This document shows, one piece after another, positions 1 through 6,749 of a stretch of 22,445 nucleotides of DNA. The stretch covers positions 1 to 22,445 of the forward strand of contig JAEERN010000177.1 of NCBI GenBank assembly GCA_016285815.1, given 5' to 3'. The notes beneath the pieces are model-generated. The model was not told the origin of the DNA. It ran no database searches and was given only the letters and a program-made list of their open reading frames with translations. The stretch comes from Clostridiales bacterium (GTDB taxonomy: Bacteria > Bacillota > Clostridia > Oscillospirales > QAMX01). Numbering within the stretch: the stretch's first letter is position 1; the number at the start of each line of letters is the position of its first letter. The position numbers were made by a program, and so were the translations under genes.

Positions 1-1110
1 CCGCGGGAGGACGGCTTCGACATCACCGTGGCCAGCGAGATCATGGCGGTGTTCTGCCTGTCCTCGTCCATCACCGATCTCAAGGAGCGTCTGTCGCGGA
101 TCATCGTGGGCTATACCTACGACGACAAGCCTGTCACGGCGGGCCAGCTCAAGGCCGTCGGCGCCATGGCGGCCCTGCTGAAGGACGCGCTGAAGCCCAA
201 TCTGGTCCAGACGCTGGAGGGGACCCCCGCCTTCGTGCACGGCGGGCCCTTCGCCAACATCGCCCACGGCTGCAACTCCGTCATGGCCACGCGCCTGGCG
301 CTGAAGATGGGCGACTATACCGTCACCGAGGCGGGCTTCGGCGCCGATCTGGGCGCGGAAAAGTTTTTGGATATCAAGTGCCGCATGGCCGGACTGGTGC
401 CGGACGCGGTGGTGGTGGTGGCCACGGTGCGCGCGCTGAAAATGCACGGCGGCTTGGACAAGACCAGTCTGGCCCGGGAGGATCTGACCGCGCTGGAGAA
501 GGGGATCCCCAACCTGCTGCGCCACGTTTCCAACATCAAAAACGTCTACCGGCTGCCCTGCGTCGTGGCGGTCAACCGGTTCCCCACCGACACGGACCGG
601 GAGATCGACTTCATCATCGCCCGCTGCCGCGAGCTGGGCGTCAATACGATGCTGTCCACCGTCTGGGCCGAGGGCGGCCGCGGCGGCGAGGCGCTGGCCC
701 GCGAGGTGGTCCGCCTCTGCGAGGAGGAAAAGGGCGACTTCCGCTTCTCCTATGAGCTGGACGGCTCGCTGGAGGACAAGATCGAGGCGGTGGTGAAAAA
801 GATCTACGGCGGCGACGGGATCTCGGTCCTGCCTGCGGCCAAGAAGCAGATCGCCGAGCTGGAGGCGCTGGGCTTCGGCGGGTATCCGGTCTGTATCGCC
901 AAGACCCAGTACAGCTTCTCGGACGACCCCGCCAAGCTCGGCGCGCCCGAGGGCTTCACCGTGACGGTGAAGAACGTCAAGGTGTCGGCCGGCGCCGGGT
1001 TCGTCGTGGTGCTGACCGGCGACATCCTGACCATGCCGGGCCTTCCCAAAAGCCCGGCCGCCGAGCGGATCGACGTGGACGAAAACGGAAGGATCAGCGG
1101 CCTGTTCTGA
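1..1110 (+). CDS. fhs: formate-tetrahydrofolate ligase, C-terminal part (5' end outside window)
   Basis: This enzyme condenses formate with tetrahydrofolate using ATP to give 10-formyl-THF, the entry of formate into cytosolic one-carbon metabolism (methyl branch of the Wood-Ljungdahl pathway, or purine synthesis). The frame is open from base 1, beginning mid-protein with residues typical of the family (FDITVASEIMA), and stops with TGA at 1108. About 369 of roughly 556 residues are visible, so about a third is missing to the left. The family signature VATVRALKMHGG is intact, as are FANIAHGCNSV and the C-terminal GDILTMPGLP. The GTG at base 28 is internal and is not the true start. A strong intrinsic terminator follows, so the gene ends its transcript here. 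Identity is near certain; only the N-terminus is unknown. Confidence 0.97.
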   Translation, partial: PREDGFDITVASEIMAVFCLSSSITDLKERLSRIIVGYTYDDKPVTAGQLKAVGAMAALLKDALKPNLVQTLEGTPAFVHGGPFANIAHGCNSVMATRLALKMGDYTVTEAGFGADLGAEKFLDIKCRMAGLVPDAVVVVATVRALKMHGGLDKTSLAREDLTALEKGIPNLLRHVSNIKNVYRLPCVVAVNRFPTDTDREIDFIIARCRELGVNTMLSTVWAEGGRGGEALAREVVRLCEEEKGDFRFSYELDGSLEDKIEAVVKKIYGGDGISVLPAAKKQIAELEALGFGGYPVCIAKTQYSFSDDPAKLGAPEGFTVTVKNVKVSAGAGFVVVLTGDILTMPGLPKSPAAERIDVDENGRISGLF

Positions 1111-1149
1111 TAAGGACGCCGCGAAAGAGACGAGCCCGCCGGGTTCGGC

Positions 1150-1200
1150 GCGCCGCCGAAGGGAGGAACGGCCCGTTCCCCCGCTTCGGCGGCGCTTTTC
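1150..1200 (+). terminator. intrinsic terminator after fhs
   Basis: A perfect 12-bp inverted repeat has arms at 1150-1161 and 1184-1195, with a further 6-bp stem (GGAACG/CGTTCC) inside the loop. TTTT follows directly at 1196-1199. It lies 40 bases after the fhs stop and just upstream of the aspS promoter. Confidence 0.88.
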
Positions 1201-1214
1201 TCTGCGGCGGCCCC

Positions 1215-1243
1215 TTGACAAAGAAGTCGGAATGTGAGACAAT
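1215..1243 (+). promoter_or_regulatory. aspS promoter
   Basis: A perfect -35 TTGACA at 1215-1220 and a -10 GACAAT at 1238-1243 (4 of 6 consensus) are separated by 17 bp. The predicted transcript starts near 1250, leaving a leader of only about 35 bases, too short for a T-box riboswitch. Confidence 0.65.
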
Positions 1244-1285
1244 AACAAGAGCAGACAAACCTTGGAAAAAGAGGAAAACGATACG

Positions 1286-3043
1286 ATGACACAATCCAGA
1301 ACACACGACTGCGGACAGCTTCGCCTTGCCGACGCCGGCAAACGCGTCACGCTGGCCGGGTGGGTCGAAAATGTCCGCGAGGTGGGATCGAACTTCGGGT
1401 TCGTGGTCCTGCGCGACTTTTACGGGACGACGCAGATCGTCGTCGAGACGGAAGAGATGATGAAGGCCTTCCGCGCCATGAACAAGGAGACCACGGTCTC
1501 CGTCACCGGCGTCGTGCGGGAGAGAGAGTCGAAAAACCCGCGTCAGGCCACGGGCGAGATCGAGGTCGTCCCGGAGAGCGTGGCGGTGCTGGGCAAGTGC
1601 CGGTACAACCAGCTGCCATTCGAGATCAACAAATCCCGCGAGGCAGACGAGAACGCCCGCCTGAAATATCGCTATCTGGACCTTCGGAACCCCGAGGTGA
1701 AGAAGAACATCGTGCTGCGCAGCAACGTGGTGGCCGCCCTGCGCTCGGCCATGACGGCCCACGGCTTTCTGGAGATCACCACGCCGATCCTGACCAGCTC
1801 GTCCCCCGAGGGCGCGCGGGACTATCTGGTCCCGTCCCGGAACCACCCCGGCAAGTTCTACGCGCTGCCCCAGGCGCCCCAGCAGTTCAAACAGCTTCTG
1901 ATGGCCTCCGGCTTCGACCGGTATTTCCAGATCGCCCCCTGCTTCCGCGACGAGGACGCCCGCGCGGACCGCAGCCCCGGCGAGTTCTATCAGCTGGACA
2001 TGGAGATGGCCTTTGCCTCTCAGGACGACGTGTTCGCCGTGCTGGAGGACGTGCTGCCGCCCGTGTTCGCCCGGTTCGGCAAGTACAGCCGCGCCTCTGC
2101 CGCGCCCTTCCGCCGCATCGCCTACCGGGACGCCATGGAGCTCTACGGCTCGGACAAGCCCGACCTGCGCATCGACCTGACGCTCTGCGACATCACCGCC
2201 GAGGTCCAGGGCTGCGGCTTCGCTCCCTTTGAAGGGGCCGAGGTCCGCGCCGTCGCGGTGCCGGATTTCGATCAGAGCCGGAAGTTCATCGACAAGCTCT
2301 GCGCCGACGTCGAGGTGCAGACGGGCAGCAAGGTCTGCTGGTTCCGCACCGACGAGACCGGCGCGCTGACCGGAGGCGTCTCCAAGTATCTGGCCGATCG
2401 CCGCGAGGCGCTGACCCGGAAGCTGGGTCTGGCCCCCGGTGCCTTCGTCGGCATGGCGGCGGGCAAGAAGACGGTCGCCCAGAAGACCGCCGGCGTGCTG
2501 CGCAAGCTGTTGGGCGCGAGCGTTCCCGGCCACATGGACGCCGAGCGCTATGAGTTCTGCTGGATCGTGGACTTCCCCATGTACGAGATCGGCGAAGAGT
2601 CCGGCCAGCTGGAGTTCTGCCACAACCCCTTCTCCATGCCCCAGGGCGGCCTCGAGGCGCTGGAGAAGCAGGATCCGCTGGAGATCCTGGCCTATCAGTA
2701 CGATCTGGTCTGCAACGGCGTAGAGCTCAGCTCCGGCGCCGTCCGGAACCACGAGCCGGAGATCATGGTCAAGGCCTTCTCGCTGGTGGGTCTGGGCGAG
2801 GACGACGTCCGCGCCAAGTTCCCCGCCATGTACAACGCCTTCTGCTACGGCGCGCCGCCCCATGCGGGCATCGCGCCGGGTGTGGACCGCATGGTCATGC
2901 TCATCGCGGGGGAGGAGTCCATCCGCGAGGTCATTCCGTTCCCCATGAACAAAAACGCCCAGGATCTGATGATGGGCGCGCCCTCGGCGGTGGACCCCAA
3001 GCAGCTTTCGGACGTCCACATCGCCGTGGTCCGGGAAGAGTGA
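1286..3043 (+). CDS. aspS: aspartate-tRNA ligase
   Basis: Charges tRNA-Asp with aspartate in the cytosol; bacterial-type class II synthetase. The ATG at 1286 is chosen because GAGGA lies 10 bases upstream (1271-1275). An in-frame TTG at 1262 would place that site inside the gene. The product is 585 aa, normal for bacterial AspRS (about 590). The N-terminal OB-fold anticodon-binding domain covers roughly residues 1-110. Class II motif 2 begins with FRDED at 220-224, the GAD-type insertion follows, and motif 3 (GIAPGVDR) lies at 528-535 with Arg535. The motif 3 region, with EVIPFPMNKNAQDLMMGAP, is of the PFP-M-NAQDL subtype rather than the E. coli form. The gene is a single transcription unit with its own promoter and terminator. 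Whether it also charges tRNA-Asn cannot be decided here, as no gatCAB genes are in view. Confidence 0.97.
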   Translation: MTQSRTHDCGQLRLADAGKRVTLAGWVENVREVGSNFGFVVLRDFYGTTQIVVETEEMMKAFRAMNKETTVSVTGVVRERESKNPRQATGEIEVVPESVAVLGKCRYNQLPFEINKSREADENARLKYRYLDLRNPEVKKNIVLRSNVVAALRSAMTAHGFLEITTPILTSSSPEGARDYLVPSRNHPGKFYALPQAPQQFKQLLMASGFDRYFQIAPCFRDEDARADRSPGEFYQLDMEMAFASQDDVFAVLEDVLPPVFARFGKYSRASAAPFRRIAYRDAMELYGSDKPDLRIDLTLCDITAEVQGCGFAPFEGAEVRAVAVPDFDQSRKFIDKLCADVEVQTGSKVCWFRTDETGALTGGVSKYLADRREALTRKLGLAPGAFVGMAAGKKTVAQKTAGVLRKLLGASVPGHMDAERYEFCWIVDFPMYEIGEESGQLEFCHNPFSMPQGGLEALEKQDPLEILAYQYDLVCNGVELSSGAVRNHEPEIMVKAFSLVGLGEDDVRAKFPAMYNAFCYGAPPHAGIAPGVDRMVMLIAGEESIREVIPFPMNKNAQDLMMGAPSAVDPKQLSDVHIAVVREE

Positions 3044-3072
3044 CGTCTCCCTGCGTCCGACTTGAAAAGCGT

Positions 3073-3105
3073 TTTCCCGCCCGGCGCGCCGGGCGGGAAA
3101 TTTTG
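3073..3105 (+). terminator. intrinsic terminator after aspS
   Basis: A perfect 28-bp palindrome (3073-3100, 14-base arms centred at 3086/3087) is followed by TTTT at 3101-3104. It lies 30 bases after the aspS stop codon and separates aspS from the ABC operon. Confidence 0.88.
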
Positions 3106-3114
3106 TGTATTTGC

Positions 3115-3128
3115 GTTGCAGAGGCAAC
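3115..3128. promoter_or_regulatory. small inverted repeat at the -35 position of the ABC operon
   Basis: GTTGC-AGAG-GCAAC has 5-bp arms and ends just where a -35 box would lie relative to the TATAAT at 3151. It could be a regulator site, but five-base arms are weak evidence. Confidence 0.25.
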
Positions 3129-3150
3129 ATACTAAAGCGGGAGAGAGGGG

Positions 3151-3156
3151 TATAAT
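3151..3156 (+). promoter_or_regulatory. -10 box of the ABC importer operon
   Basis: A perfect TATAAT lies 37 bases before the start codon of the binding-protein gene. No recognisable -35 is found at 16-18 bp spacing (CATACT at 17 bp), so transcription may need an activator or be weak. Confidence 0.6.
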
Positions 3157-3192
3157 ACGGACGCAGTCCCAAAGGGAGAAGGAGAGAGAAAA

Positions 3193-4173
3193 ATGAAACG
3201 GAACTGGAAACGGATCGCCGCGCTGGTGCTGGCGGCGGTTTTGACGGCGGCGGTGTTCGCGGGGTGCGCCCCGGCGAAGAGCTATGACGTTCGCATCGGC
3301 GCCATGAAGGGGCCCACGGGCATCGGTCTGGCGAAACTTTTGAACGACAGCGAGGCGGGCGAGGGCAGCCTGAAGGTGGACTTCACGCTGGCCGGCTCGG
3401 CCGACGAGCTGACGCCGAAGCTGGTCAAGGGCGAACTGGATGCGGCCGCGGTGCCGGCCAATCTGGCCAGCGTCCTGTGGAACAAGACCGGCGGGGACAT
3501 CGTTCTGCTGGCGGTCAACAATCTGGGCGTGCTGTACGTGGTCGAGATGGGCGACACGGTCAAGACCGTGGCCGATCTGAAGGGCAAGGCCCTCTACGCC
3601 ACGGGCAAGGGCTCGACGCCGGAGTACACGCTTCGGTATATCCTGAGCATGAACGGACTGGATCCGGACCGCGACGTGACCGTGGAGTGGAAGAGCGAGC
3701 CCACCGAGGTGGTGCCGCTGCTGGCCTCCGGCGGCGGGATCGCCATGCTGCCCCAGCCCTATGTGACGGCGGCAGGAGCCAAGCTCAGCGACAAGGGGAT
3801 GCGCGTGGCGCTGGACCTGAACGCCGAGTGGAACGCGGTGGAGAAGGACGCCAAGCTGATCACCGGCGTGCTGGTGGCGCGGCGGGAGTTCGTGGAGAAC
3901 AACGCAGACGCGGTCAAGGCCCTGCTGAAGGCCTATGAGAGCTCGGTCAGCTTTGCCCGGGACAACGCGGCGGAGGCCGCGGCCATGGTCGGACACTTTG
4001 AGATCGCCGAAGAGGCCATCGCCGCCAAGGCCATCCCGTTCTGCAACCTGCAGTATATGGACGGCGCGGAGATGAAGAGCGCCGTGAGCGGCTATCTGAC
4101 CGTGCTGTTCAACGCGGAACCGAAGTCCGTGGGCGGCGCCCTGCCGGACGACGGGTTCTACTATGCGCCGTAA
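3193..4173 (+). CDS. ABC transporter substrate-binding lipoprotein (SsuA/TauA/NMT1-like)
   Basis: This is the extracytoplasmic solute receptor of a small-molecule ABC importer. AAGGAG at 3179-3184, 8 bases before the ATG, fixes the start. The N-terminus has basic residues (MKRNWKR), a hydrophobic stretch, and a lipobox VFAGC with Cys25 as the predicted lipidated residue; Phe at -3 is slightly unusual. The mature part resembles the periplasmic-binding fold of the nitrate/sulfonate/taurine/thiamine-precursor group (COG0715-like). Supporting features are KLVKGELDAAAVPANLAS, VADLKGKALYATGKGSTPE, and a late segment with GVLVARREFVE. Length is 326 aa, normal for the group. The stop overlaps the permease start. 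Substrate is unknown: no biosynthetic or regulatory gene next to it points to sulfonates, pyrimidine precursors or anything else. Confidence 0.85.
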   Translation: MKRNWKRIAALVLAAVLTAAVFAGCAPAKSYDVRIGAMKGPTGIGLAKLLNDSEAGEGSLKVDFTLAGSADELTPKLVKGELDAAAVPANLASVLWNKTGGDIVLLAVNNLGVLYVVEMGDTVKTVADLKGKALYATGKGSTPEYTLRYILSMNGLDPDRDVTVEWKSEPTEVVPLLASGGGIAMLPQPYVTAAGAKLSDKGMRVALDLNAEWNAVEKDAKLITGVLVARREFVENNADAVKALLKAYESSVSFARDNAAEAAAMVGHFEIAEEAIAAKAIPFCNLQYMDGAEMKSAVSGYLTVLFNAEPKSVGGALPDDGFYYAP

Positions 4174-4942
4174 CGCGGGAGAACTGAAAAACAAAAAGGC
4201 CGAGACGGCGCGCCGCGCCGCCTCGGCCCTTCTTGCCGTGGGTCTGTGGCAGGCGGTCAGTCTGCTGCCCGTGGGCAGCGTGCTGATCGCGTCTCCCTGG
4301 GCGGTGCTGGTGCGGCTGGGCGAGCTGGTGCAGCTGGGCAGCTTCTGGCTGTCGGTCTGGACCACGCTGTGGCACATCGCCGCGGGCTTCTTCCTAGGCT
4401 TTGCCGTGGGAGCCGCCGCGGCGGCGCTGGCGGCCCGGTTCCCCGCGGCGGAGACGCTGCTGCGGCCCTACTTCGTGACGGTGCGGTCCGTGCCGGTGGC
4501 GTCGTTCATCGTCATCGCGCTGGTGTGGCTGTCGTCGCGGAACATCTCGATCTTCATCTCGTTTCTGATGGTCTTCCCGGTGCTGTACGCCAACCTGCTG
4601 GAGGGACTCAAGAGCCGGGACCGCAAGCTGGCGGAGATGGCGCGGGTCTTCCGCATCCCGGCGGCAAGCCGGTTCTGGTGGGTGACGCTGCCGCAGCTGA
4701 AGCCCCATCTGCTGTCCGGTTGCAGCGCCGCGCTGGGGCTGGCCTGGAAGGCCGGCGTGGCGGCGGAGATCATCGGCATCCCCGCCGGCACCGTGGGCGA
4801 ACGGCTGTACATGGCCAAGGTCTATTTCGACACGGCCGAGCTGTTCGCGTGGACGGTGGTCATCGTGGCGGCCAGTGTTGCCTTTGAAAAGCTGTTCACC
4901 GGCGCGCTGAAGCTGTTGTACAGGAGGTTGGAGCGCACATGA
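4163..4942 (+). CDS. ABC transporter permease (SsuC-like)
   Basis: Membrane-spanning subunit of the importer encoded by the flanking genes; 259 aa with about six hydrophobic segments, the size of SsuC/TauC permeases. The ATG at 4163 lies inside the last codons of the binding-protein gene (11-base overlap). No separate ribosome-binding site is evident, so translational coupling is likely. The cytoplasmic coupling loop has the EAA-type pattern, here EMARVFRIPAASRFWWVTLP, followed by LGLAWKAGVAAEIIG, as in this permease family. The last codons overlap the ATPase start as ATGA. The N-terminus is rich in Lys/Arg before the first membrane segment, consistent with the inside-positive rule. The transported compound cannot be named. 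Confidence 0.88.
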   Translation: MRRNAGELKNKKAETARRAASALLAVGLWQAVSLLPVGSVLIASPWAVLVRLGELVQLGSFWLSVWTTLWHIAAGFFLGFAVGAAAAALAARFPAAETLLRPYFVTVRSVPVASFIVIALVWLSSRNISIFISFLMVFPVLYANLLEGLKSRDRKLAEMARVFRIPAASRFWWVTLPQLKPHLLSGCSAALGLAWKAGVAAEIIGIPAGTVGERLYMAKVYFDTAELFAWTVVIVAASVAFEKLFTGALKLLYRRLERT

Positions 4943-5505
4943 TCTGTGTGGAGAACGTGACCGTGCGCTTCGGCGGCCGGACGGTGCTGGACCGGCTGAG
5001 CTTTTCGCTGGCCCCGGGCGAGGCGGTGTGTCTCACCGGCGAGTCCGGCGCGGGCAAGACCACGGCGCTGAACGTGGTCCTGGGCCTGATCCGGCCGGAC
5101 GGGGGGACCGTCTCCGGCGTGCCGGACCGGATCGCCGCGGTGTTCCAGGAGGACCGACTCTGTGAGAGCCTCGGCGCGGTGAGGAACGTGCGGCTGGCCT
5201 GTCCCGGGCTGGACCGGCGGGAGATCGCCGCGGCGCTGGGCGAGCTGGGGCTGGAGGAGGCCGAGCTGGCCAAGCCGGTCGCGGCCTTTTCCGGCGGGAT
5301 GAAGCGTCGGGTGGCCATCGCCCGGGCGGTGCTGGCCGAGTCGGAGCTGCTGGTCCTGGACGAGCCCTTTCGCGGGCTGGACGACGACAACGTGGCCCGC
5401 GCCGCAGCGTTCATCCTGCGCCGCCGGGCCGGGCGGGCCATCCTGATGGTGAGCCACTCGGAGCGGGAGGCGGCGCTGCTGGAGGCGCGGCCCGTGCCCG
5501 TTTGA
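4939..5505 (+). CDS. ABC transporter ATP-binding protein, short form
   Basis: Cytoplasmic ATPase that powers the importer. AGGAGG at 4922-4927 precedes the ATG at 4939, which overlaps the permease stop by four bases. Every core motif is present: Walker A GESGAGKT at 34-41, Q-loop Gln70 in FQED, signature FSGGM at 117-121, Walker B LLVLDE at 137-142, D-loop GLD, and switch His173 in MVSHSE. At 188 aa it is much shorter than SsuB/TauB-type partners (about 240-260 aa). It ends soon after the H-loop, so it looks like a compact but complete nucleotide-binding domain, not a truncation. A strong terminator follows 14 bases after the stop. Confidence 0.92.
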   Translation: MICVENVTVRFGGRTVLDRLSFSLAPGEAVCLTGESGAGKTTALNVVLGLIRPDGGTVSGVPDRIAAVFQEDRLCESLGAVRNVRLACPGLDRREIAAALGELGLEEAELAKPVAAFSGGMKRRVAIARAVLAESELLVLDEPFRGLDDDNVARAAAFILRRRAGRAILMVSHSEREAALLEARPVPV

Positions 5506-5519
5506 GGCGGAGAGATCGC

Positions 5520-5566
5520 AAAAGACCGCCCTTGCGGCGCCGGCTGCGCCGCAAGGGCGGTCTTTT
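5520..5566 (+). terminator. intrinsic terminator of the ABC operon
   Basis: A perfect 21-bp inverted repeat has arms at 5520-5540 and 5546-5566 and a 5-base loop. The arms begin with AAAA and end with TTTT, so it could stop transcription from either direction. Confidence 0.92.
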
Positions 5567-5575
5567 GACAAAAAA

Positions 5576-5601
5576 GTTTTGCGACACGCGTGTCACAAAA
5601 C
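5576..5601. promoter_or_regulatory. 26-bp dyad upstream of the glycosyltransferase promoter, candidate operator
   Basis: The 13-base arms are centred at 5588/5589 with a single mismatch (5582 against 5595). The core GCGACACGCGTGTCAC lies at 5581-5596 and is flanked by TTTT and AAAA. It sits 14 bases upstream of the -35 box. The core matches the pattern GCGACAYNNRTGTCRC, which recurs at 10393-10408 upstream of the fakA promoter. AAAA rather than T follows it on the plus strand, so it is not a plus-strand terminator. Confidence 0.5.
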
Positions 5602-5610
5602 GAAAATCCC

Positions 5611-5639
5611 TTGCAATTCCCGGACGGATGGGCTATAAT
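5611..5639 (+). promoter_or_regulatory. promoter of the glycosyltransferase gene
   Basis: TTGCAA at 5611-5616 and a perfect TATAAT at 5634-5639 are 17 bp apart. Transcription should start near 5646, about 48 bases before the chosen start codon. This rules out the upstream in-frame starts. Confidence 0.82.
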
Positions 5640-5693
5640 ATTAAAGATATTTGCACGGAAAACGCCGAGCTTTGGAAGGAGGCGCGTCCGGTC

Positions 5694-6749
5694 GTGACTG
5701 CGATCCTGATCCCGGCCTATGAACCGGATATGATCCTGGCGGGATACGTCCGCGAGCTGACGGCTTCGGGGTACCCCGTCGTCGTGGCGGACGACGGCAG
5801 CGGGCCGGACTATGCGCCGGTGTTCGCCGCCGCGGCGGAGGCGGGGGCGAAGGTCCTGACCTTTTCGCGGAACCGCGGCAAGGGCGCGGTGCTGAAGGAT
5901 CTGTATCGCCACGTTCTGGCGGAGATGCCGGACTGTTCGGCGGTGATCACCGCCGACTCGGACGGGCAGCACGCCGCGGAGGACGTGCGCCGGGCGGACG
6001 AGCTGCTGCGCCGGGGCGAGTCCTTCGTGCTGGGCGTGCGGGAGTTTCGCCGGATGCCCTTCCGCTCGAAGATGGGCAACGGGCTGTCGCGCTTCGTCTT
6101 CGCGCTGAGCGCGTCGTACTGGCTGTCGGACAACCAGACGGGCCTGCGCGGCTTTGCGCGGGAGCAGCTGCCCGCCATGCTGCGGGTGCCGGGCGAACGG
6201 TACGACTATGAGCTGAGCGTGCTGTGGTACGCCGCTCTCGGCGGCGTTCCCATCCGCCAGCTGACCATCCAGACGATCTATCACGACAACAACGCCAAGA
6301 CGCATTTCCGGACCGTGCAGGACACGCTGCTGCTGTACCGCAATCTGGCCCGGTGCAACCGGTTCGGCGTGATCTGCCGGGGAGCGGCCCTGATCGCCCT
6401 GGTCGTGCTGGACGCGGCGGGTCTCGCCGCGGGCCTGCCCTGGGCGGCGGTCCTGACCGCGGTCTGGGCGGCGGAAAAGCTGGCGGGGCTGGCGCTGAAA
6501 AAAACGGTGACATTCAGAGGGCTCCCTCTGAAGGGAGCCCTCCGGGAGATCCTGTATTCGGCGCTGGGACTGGCGGTGACGCTGGGCCTGGCCGCGGGGA
6601 TGCGCGCGCTGGGCGCGGAGCTTCCGCTGTCGCTCCACTGGCTCATCGGCCGGGCGGTCGCCCTGCCGGTCCGCTATTTCGCCTGTGAGGCCTTTTCGAA
6701 GATGGCGGTCTCGCGGGCCATGTCATCCGAGATCTCGGTCCCGAAGTAA
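5694..6749 (+). CDS. GT2-family glycosyltransferase with C-terminal GtrA-like membrane domain
   Basis: Probably transfers a sugar from a nucleotide sugar to a polyprenyl-phosphate or surface glycan at the cytoplasmic membrane. The GTG at 5694 is chosen because AAGGAGG (5676-5682) precedes it and the promoter lies just upstream; 351 aa. The GT-A domain (about 1-220) has DDGSG at 33-37, NRGKG at 60-64, the metal-binding DSDGQ at 88-92, and DNQTGLRGF at 146-154, close to dolichol-phosphate mannose synthase-like enzymes. Residues about 222-340 form four hydrophobic segments of the GtrA type, including an Arg/Lys-rich KKTVTFRG. An intragenic palindrome encodes part of the loop after that segment. 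The last 76 bases overlap the 3' end of the convergent DegV gene. The acceptor and sugar are unknown. Confidence 0.87.
   Translation: MTAILIPAYEPDMILAGYVRELTASGYPVVVADDGSGPDYAPVFAAAAEAGAKVLTFSRNRGKGAVLKDLYRHVLAEMPDCSAVITADSDGQHAAEDVRRADELLRRGESFVLGVREFRRMPFRSKMGNGLSRFVFALSASYWLSDNQTGLRGFAREQLPAMLRVPGERYDYELSVLWYAALGGVPIRQLTIQTIYHDNNAKTHFRTVQDTLLLYRNLARCNRFGVICRGAALIALVVLDAAGLAAGLPWAAVLTAVWAAEKLAGLALKKTVTFRGLPLKGALREILYSALGLAVTLGLAAGMRALGAELPLSLHWLIGRAVALPVRYFACEAFSKMAVSRAMSSEISVPK
6513..6542. repeat. nested palindrome inside the glycosyltransferase gene
   Basis: Three overlapping hairpins share these 30 bases: a 9-bp stem with a 2-base loop (6513-6521 with 6524-6532), a 10-bp stem with a 6-base loop (6517-6526 with 6533-6542), and a 6-bp stem (6522-6527 with 6532-6537). 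The reading frame continues through it, encoding roughly residues 274-284 in a loop of the GtrA domain. It looks like a small palindromic repeat unit accepted in frame; copies elsewhere could not be checked. Confidence 0.5.

Noticed and set aside
1262..1285. Earlier TTG start for aspS
   Set aside because: It would place the GAGGA ribosome-binding site inside the gene, and the ATG at 1286 gives the usual AspRS N-terminus.
1221..1285. T-box riboswitch controlling aspS
   Set aside because: The leader is only about 35 bases and has no stem-loop or T-box sequence.
1094..3172. A 692-codon open frame antisense to aspS
   Set aside because: The composition is rich in His, Gly, Arg and Ala with no recognisable domain. 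It is the mirror of a certain gene in high-GC DNA, where stop codons on the opposite strand are rare.
5502..5693. Earlier starts for the glycosyltransferase, including ATG at 5502 and 5629
   Set aside because: They translate the terminator hairpin, the dyad and the promoter. The predicted transcript starts after them, and AAGGAGG points to the GTG at 5694.
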